From JALZHR01 sp036388635 (lineage in GTDB: Bacteria; Acidobacteriota; Blastocatellia; Pyrinomonadales; Pyrinomonadaceae), in assembly GCA_036388635.1 (NCBI GenBank), contig DASVRL010000306.1, forward strand, positions 1 to 10,281: a stretch of 10,281 nucleotides of DNA, in the 5' to 3' direction. A program made the position numbers and the translations under genes. Positions 7,208 to 10,281 of this stretch are shown here, in pieces. The notes under the pieces are model-generated. The model had not been told where the DNA came from, did not search any database, and saw nothing but the letters and a program-made list of their open reading frames with translations. The stretch's first letter is position 1, and every line of letters begins with the position of its first letter.

Positions 7208-8662
7208 TTAAGGCTCGGTGACAAGAAAAACATCCCACGCCCAACGTCCGAGCTGTGCGTCGTGCGTGTCTCTGACCTTTGCCCGGTATTTAAATTGATT
7301 GCCGTGCTGGTCAATTCGTCTGGATTCCTTGTAATCGAGTTCCAGCTTGCCTAATCCCAATTCAATTAGCGTTTTTAATTCTCCGGCTTCCGATTCGCCA
7401 TTGTGATTCGTATCCTGCCACAATCTTAAACGGCTGAAGATAAAATCCTCGTCCGTTAGCTTCCCGTCCGCGTTCCCGCCGTTCATCTGCTTGTCGTATT
7501 CCGCTAATGCCAGAAAGCCGTTTCTTTCTGTTCCAGCTTGCGGCACTTGCGCCGTCACATCTCCGAACAACTCTTTGCCATTGTCAATCAAACCGTTTTG
7601 ATTGCGGTCAAGCGCCAGCCACGCTTCGTCAGAATCTGCCGAAGTCCAGGCGCACGGTCTTTGGTTGCCTGTGCCGTCGAAATCGAAGGTCACTCCGTTC
7701 GGCACATCGGTTAAGGAAAAGCCGTTGCCTAAAACATCGATGACAATCGGCGAGCAGAAAGGAGCGCAACTGCCCGTGCAGCCGCACATTTCCGGATCGT
7801 AATCGCCGTTGTTTTGCAGGCATTGTTGAATAAAGATGTCGCTTCGATTGCAGACGCAGCAACCGTGAAAATCAGGGTCGCGTCCTGCCGGACAGCCATC
7901 TCCCGGAAAAGTGGAAGTATTAACCGGTATCAGACAGAATTGCGGCAACGGCGTCGGACTTGGCGTCGGTGTCGGACTTGGCGCAGGACAGTAAATTCTT
8001 TTAATTGCTTCCGTGTCACACTGTGTTATGTAGGCAGCCGCGCCCATAATTGACCTGCCTTTGACGGCTGGAGAAGTAGTGTTGGTATTATGGTCGTAAC
8101 CTTCGTTGGCTATATTAAACGTATGTCCGGTTTCATGGGCTACAGTTTGCCTAAAACCACCTACCGCATTTGGCGGCTCAATTGGATTATAGATGTAGCT
8201 AGGTCCTAGTTGTATTAAGGCAGCTCTTTCACTTTGTAAAGGTGTTCCCAAGTTTCGGAATTCAGGGAAAACTTGAGTCGGATTAACTCTGGGAATAAAA
8301 ATTGTACTATCTGGAATAGGTTCATCAGAGTCGTAAGGACGATTGGCTCGCACAGCCGCTTTAAAAGTGACTCCTGAACAATTTTCTAAGCTGTATGCGT
8401 TCCATTCTCTAACGGCATTACTGATTATCTGAAAATCAGTATCGTTAGGAGTGTCGAAAACCACGACCGAAACTTCCGTTCCTCTTGCCCAAGTCCAACG
8501 TATTGGGTTAGTCAGATTTGTGTGTTTCGGTTCACCGCTGCACGATACTTGTTGAGCGTAAACAGATGTGATTGGGAGTTGAAACGCCAGAATAATCAGA
8601 CACGACAGAAGAATCGAAATTTGGAGAATTAGCGTTTTGTGAATTTTTAATCCGTTCATCAT
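7208..8662 (-). CDS. Secreted metzincin-like protein with C-terminal EF-hand-like calcium-binding module
   Basis: The 484-residue product has a signal peptide (hydrophobic core about 10-30, likely cut after VYA36), so it is exported. Residues 40-225 resemble a matrixin/metzincin-type zinc protease: the zinc helix is AHETGH (His176, Glu177, His180) and SIMGA (204-208) looks like a Met-turn, followed by CDTEAIKRIYC. The third metzincin ligand, expected as HExxHxxGxxH, is absent: positions 183 and 186 are both Asn. A Pro/Thr/Ser linker (226-240) leads to a Cys-rich segment (243-303, 12 Cys) and then a C-terminal module (305-about 445) with EF-hand-like loops DRNQNGLIDNGKE (352-364), NADGKLTDED (397-406) and DTNHNGESEAGE (417-428), as found in RTX-associated extracellular proteins. 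AAGGAG lies 8 nt before the ATG. It follows the unrecognised exported-protein gene by 45 bp, so the two are probably one operon. Active protease or inactive binding protein: unresolved. Confidence 0.8.
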   Translation of the reverse strand: MMNGLKIHKTLILQISILLSCLIILAFQLPITSVYAQQVSCSGEPKHTNLTNPIRWTWARGTEVSVVVFDTPNDTDFQIISNAVREWNAYSLENCSGVTFKAAVRANRPYDSDEPIPDSTIFIPRVNPTQVFPEFRNLGTPLQSERAALIQLGPSYIYNPIEPPNAVGGFRQTVAHETGHTFNIANEGYDHNTNTTSPAVKGRSIMGAAAYITQCDTEAIKRIYCPAPSPTPTPSPTPLPQFCLIPVNTSTFPGDGCPAGRDPDFHGCCVCNRSDIFIQQCLQNNGDYDPEMCGCTGSCAPFCSPIVIDVLGNGFSLTDVPNGVTFDFDGTGNQRPCAWTSADSDEAWLALDRNQNGLIDNGKELFGDVTAQVPQAGTERNGFLALAEYDKQMNGGNADGKLTDEDFIFSRLRLWQDTNHNGESEAGELKTLIELGLGKLELDYKESRRIDQHGNQFKYRAKVRDTHDAQLGRWAWDVFLVTEP

Positions 8663-8670
8663 TGCTTCTT

Positions 8671-8676
8671 CTCCTT
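8671..8676 (-). promoter_or_regulatory. Strong Shine-Dalgarno site fixing the start of the metzincin-like gene
   Basis: AAGGAG on the minus strand lies 8 nt before the tandem ATGATG start (8662-8657). It is clearly better than the sites before most other genes here and supports the first ATG. Confidence 0.8.
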
Positions 8677-8707
8677 ACTGTTTACCGGCTGTGAAAAAGT
8701 TTTGATT

Positions 8708-9448
8708 TTATTTTTTGATTTTATTGCGGACGGCTTTGACAAAATTCGGCGCGTCCTTTTCCTTGAATTCGTTGAAACGACCTCTATCGTCCAGTGAATA
8801 AACTTTATCGTCTTCAATCTGATAGCCGGTCAGAATTTTATAGTTCGGGCTTTGTTTGTCGTTTTTGAGAAATAAGACATATTCGCCGCCAATCTTCGGC
8901 AAATTTTGCACTGCGTTTTGGTAAGAAACTTGTTGACCGTTCGCATACCGAACCCGCCCGCCCGTTCTATCGACAATGATTTCCTTGCCCGAAGCGGTTT
9001 TATCCGCGTCGCCTGCTTTAAGTATTTCCTTTATCTGAACAGTATATTCCGAGTAGATGCCGCGTTTGTCATTCGACAGGTAAGCCCTGCCGTTCAAGAT
9101 TTTGCCGACGATAATCAAATCGCTCTCGGCTGTCGGAATGACCGGCGGCAACGGCAGTTCATCTATGACCTGGACTCCGCCAGTATCAGGATGCGGATTT
9201 TTTTTCACTAAGCCTTGATTATCATAGCGTTTATTTTTCAGCTTTCTTTCTTCAAGCTCTGCGACGTCGGAAGGCTCAGGCGCGTCGTAATCTACAAGCG
9301 GGTATTTGCTCCATTCCTCAGAACCGCTTTTATCCTGCTGTTCTGAAGTATCCTGCTGGCTGTGACTGTTTATGGTTCCGAGCGAGACGGCGATAGTTAT
9401 CAAAAAAACTAAGGCTGCCATTCCCCAGATTATTCTGTTATTTTTCAT
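8708..9448 (-). CDS. Unrecognised exported or membrane-anchored protein
   Basis: I do not recognise this 246-residue protein. Residues 7-25 (IWGMAALVFLITIAVSLGT) form one hydrophobic segment after a basic start, so it is a signal peptide or N-terminal anchor and the rest is outside the cytoplasm. Residues 28-110 are polar, charged and proline-containing, probably disordered. Residues about 110-240 look folded and beta-rich: SDLIIVGKI (109-117), YTVQIKEILKAG, then IGGEYVLFLKND, YKILTGYQ and VYSLDDRGRF. No catalytic motif or cysteine is visible. It has its own near-consensus promoter and AAAGGA 5 nt before ATG 9448, and the secreted metzincin-like gene follows 45 bp downstream, so the two may act together outside the cell. 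A 12-nt sequence, tttgattttatt, is repeated in tandem across its stop codon (8701-8712 and 8714-8725). Confidence 0.85.
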   Translation of the reverse strand: MKNNRIIWGMAALVFLITIAVSLGTINSHSQQDTSEQQDKSGSEEWSKYPLVDYDAPEPSDVAELEERKLKNKRYDNQGLVKKNPHPDTGGVQVIDELPLPPVIPTAESDLIIVGKILNGRAYLSNDKRGIYSEYTVQIKEILKAGDADKTASGKEIIVDRTGGRVRYANGQQVSYQNAVQNLPKIGGEYVLFLKNDKQSPNYKILTGYQIEDDKVYSLDDRGRFNEFKEKDAPNFVKAVRNKIKK

Positions 9449-9522
9449 ATTTTCCTTTCTGCTTAAAGAAGCGGTTTAAGTTCTCATCAGAAAGGCTGTT
9501 CGGTCTGCGGCGTATTGTGGTC

Positions 9523-9563
9523 GTAGGCTAAACAACCGTGAATTGTTGTCGTTCATCGCCTAC
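9523..9563. repeat. Inverted repeat GTAGGC/GCCTAC around the predicted start of transcription
   Basis: GTAGGC (9523-9528) and GCCTAC (9558-9563) are exact reverse complements. A second small stem (aacaa 9531-9535, ttgtt 9543-9547) sits inside. One outer arm lies between the -10 and the expected start site, so it would act as DNA (operator) rather than as an RNA hairpin, unless transcription starts further upstream. Confidence 0.35.
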
Positions 9564-9590
9564 CATATTCCTATTTACATTTGATGTCAA
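9562..9590 (-). promoter_or_regulatory. Near-consensus sigma-70 promoter for the exported-protein operon
   Basis: On the minus strand TTGACA (9590-9585) is a perfect -35, followed after exactly 17 nt by TATGGT (9567-9562). Transcription would start near 9555 and leave a leader of about 106 nt before ATG 9448. Confidence 0.75.
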
Positions 9591-9667
9591 GCAACATTTT
9601 AAAGTAAGCCAAACTGCTCGAAATCGGCGCGCTAAACAAGCGGTAGTTGGAAATTCAAATTAAAAAT

Positions 9668-9697
9668 AAAAGGCGAGCCATCATAAGCTCACCTTTT
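9668..9697 (-). terminator. Intrinsic terminator of the zf-HC2 protein gene
   Basis: In the minus-strand RNA an 11-bp stem (AAAAGGUGAGC pairing with GCUCGCCUUUU, one G-U pair) closes an 8-nt loop and is followed by a U-rich tail. It lies 22 bp after the stop of the zf-HC2 gene. The plus strand has an A-C mismatch in the same stem, so the minus direction fits best. Confidence 0.8.
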
Positions 9698-9718
9698 ACT
9701 TTCACCTTTTTACTGAGA

Positions 9719-10045
9719 TTAGAATTTTGAAAGCTTTTCGTTTTCGTTCAGCAGCCGGTTGAGCAGGGAATTGTCGGCATATCTTTTTTCCAGCAGCGCT
9801 TCCGCCAGCTCGTAGAGCGCGTGCGGGATTTCGTCGACCGCCTGATTACACTCTTCTTCGTCCGCCGCGAGCGGGTAATCGGCGTACAGGTCCGTTTCGG
9901 CTTCGCAAAATTCGCAGTCGATAATATGTCTATGAATGTCTATCTGGTCGCGCGGCGAGAGTTCGCCGTTTTGATAGGCAAGCAGTTCCTGTGATGAAGG
10001 ACACTCTGGATTTTTCCGAAAATTGACCATTCTTAATGAAAACAT
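9719..10045 (-). CDS. Small soluble zf-HC2 (anti-sigma-factor-like zinc) protein
   Basis: A 108-residue protein whose N-terminal half matches a zinc anti-sigma (zf-HC2) domain: CPSSQELLAYQNGELS (15-30) and then the zinc motif HIIDCEFC (His40, Cys44, Cys47), with Cys15 as the likely fourth ligand. Such domains often bind ECF sigma factors and can respond to thiol oxidation. The rest (50-108) is acidic, then helical (75-107), with no transmembrane segment, so it is cytoplasmic. No sigma factor gene is adjacent; the partner, if any, is elsewhere or right of the window. Start choice is uncertain: ATG 10045 has no ribosome binding site, and Met6 (10030) has only a weak one. An in-frame TGA lies shortly upstream of ATG 10045. 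Confidence 0.8.
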   Translation of the reverse strand: MFSLRMVNFRKNPECPSSQELLAYQNGELSPRDQIDIHRHIIDCEFCEAETDLYADYPLAADEEECNQAVDEIPHALYELAEALLEKRYADNSLLNRLLNENEKLSKF

Positions 10046-10231
10046 AAAAGATTTTTTAACTCAAATTTTTCCCGTTTGCCGGCGTCCGAAAACCGCCGGA
10101 AGAACATAGACGATACAAAAAAAGTAAATCTGCAATGCCTCGCTCCTTCCATAACTTCCGCACTTAATCCGAAATTTTTTTCTCTGAGTTTTGCCGCGCG
10201 AATGAAAATGCTTCTATAAACCGTTTAAAAC

Positions 10232-10260
10232 ATTATATTTGAGAGTTTTGTTAAACAAAA
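10232..10260 (-). promoter_or_regulatory. Putative promoter, probably for the zf-HC2 gene
   Basis: A perfect TATAAT -10 lies on the minus strand at 10237-10232. The -35 is poor: TTTTGT at 17 nt or TTGTTT at 15 nt. If used, it gives a leader of about 180 nt to ATG 10045, long for such a small gene. A weak -35 would fit a promoter that depends on an activator. Confidence 0.5.
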
Positions 10261-10261
10261 C
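10245..10261. promoter_or_regulatory. 17-bp palindrome over the -35 region (possible operator)
   Basis: Arms gttttgtt (10245-10252) and aacaaaac (10254-10261) are exact reverse complements around one central base. The site covers the -35 region of the TATAAT promoter. A second short palindrome, TAAACCGTTTA (10217-10227), lies at the expected start of transcription. Confidence 0.45.
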
Positions 10262-10281
10262 AAAAAAATACAAAAAACTGT

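Larger units (their letters stand above)
10046..10281. other. AT-rich intergenic end region with hairpin and palindromes
   Basis: No convincing gene. A GC-rich hairpin (arms CCGGCG 10079-10084 and CGCCGG 10094-10099, 9-nt loop) would lie in the 5' leader of the zf-HC2 gene. A promoter and two palindromes lie at the right end and are listed separately. A riboswitch class was not recognised. Confidence 0.6.

Noticed and set aside
7961..7985. Repeat tract or CRISPR-like array in the metzincin-like gene
   Set aside because: The repetition simply encodes the Pro/Thr/Ser linker (PSPTPTPSPTP), a common spacer in secreted proteins.
9689..9713. Tandem tcaccttttact-type repeat next to the terminator as a mobile-element end
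   Set aside because: Only two short imperfect copies exist, with no transposase or matching inverted end nearby.
10033..10152. 39-codon minus-strand open frame overlapping the start of the zf-HC2 gene (possible leader peptide)
   Set aside because: Its start has only a badly spaced purine stretch before it, the peptide has no telling feature, and such a short frame is expected by chance; overlap with the next start is only suggestive.

Overview
The window looks like a piece of a free-living Gram-negative-type bacterial chromosome with moderate GC. My best guess is Acidobacteriota, perhaps a Blastocatellia/Pyrinomonadaceae-like lineage. This is an inference from the mix of a giant CheB-CheR-PAS protein, a receiver-less CheB with a zinc ribbon, a secreted metalloprotease-like protein with a Pro/Thr/Ser linker, and often weak Shine-Dalgarno sequences. 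I cannot confirm it without database searches. I saw no rRNA, tRNA, CRISPR array or insertion sequence.

Left part (1-4670, minus strand): two signalling genes, transcribed right to left. First comes a stand-alone CheB-type methylesterase without a receiver domain but with a C-terminal zinc-ribbon-like module (3603-4670). 97 bp downstream is a very large protein (3505 to beyond position 1; 1168 codons visible, no stop). It carries CheB methylesterase, CheR methyltransferase, a PAS-like domain, a coiled coil and at least four PAS-type domains in all. Its output end lies outside the window. The coding sequence of this gene contains two perfect inverted repeats: a 21-bp one at 3377-3422 and a 16-bp one at 104-137. 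Both sit at inter-domain linkers, and they are the strangest thing in the window.

Middle (4683-7105, plus strand): a divergent promoter region, then a MenI/YdiI-like hotdog thioesterase and a long-chain acyl-CoA synthetase joined by an ATGA stop/start overlap. One enzyme cleaves acyl-CoA thioesters and the other makes them, so the pair probably acts in fatty-acid or acyl-CoA turnover. A good sigma-70-type promoter (4801-4829) with a small palindrome over its -35 precedes them. A long imperfect inverted repeat (7105-7187) separates this operon from the convergent genes to its right.

Right part (7208-10045, minus strand): a lower-GC group. In transcription order it holds a small soluble zf-HC2 (anti-sigma-like zinc) protein with its own terminator, an unrecognised exported or membrane-anchored protein behind a near-consensus promoter, and a secreted metzincin-like protein with a C-terminal EF-hand-like calcium-binding module. 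The last two probably form an operon. The final 236 bp (10046-10281) hold no convincing gene but contain a TATAAT-type promoter flanked by palindromes.

I found no clear undescribed multi-gene system. The best leads are the palindromes inside the CheB-CheR gene and the unusual active-site region of the secreted metalloprotease-like protein.
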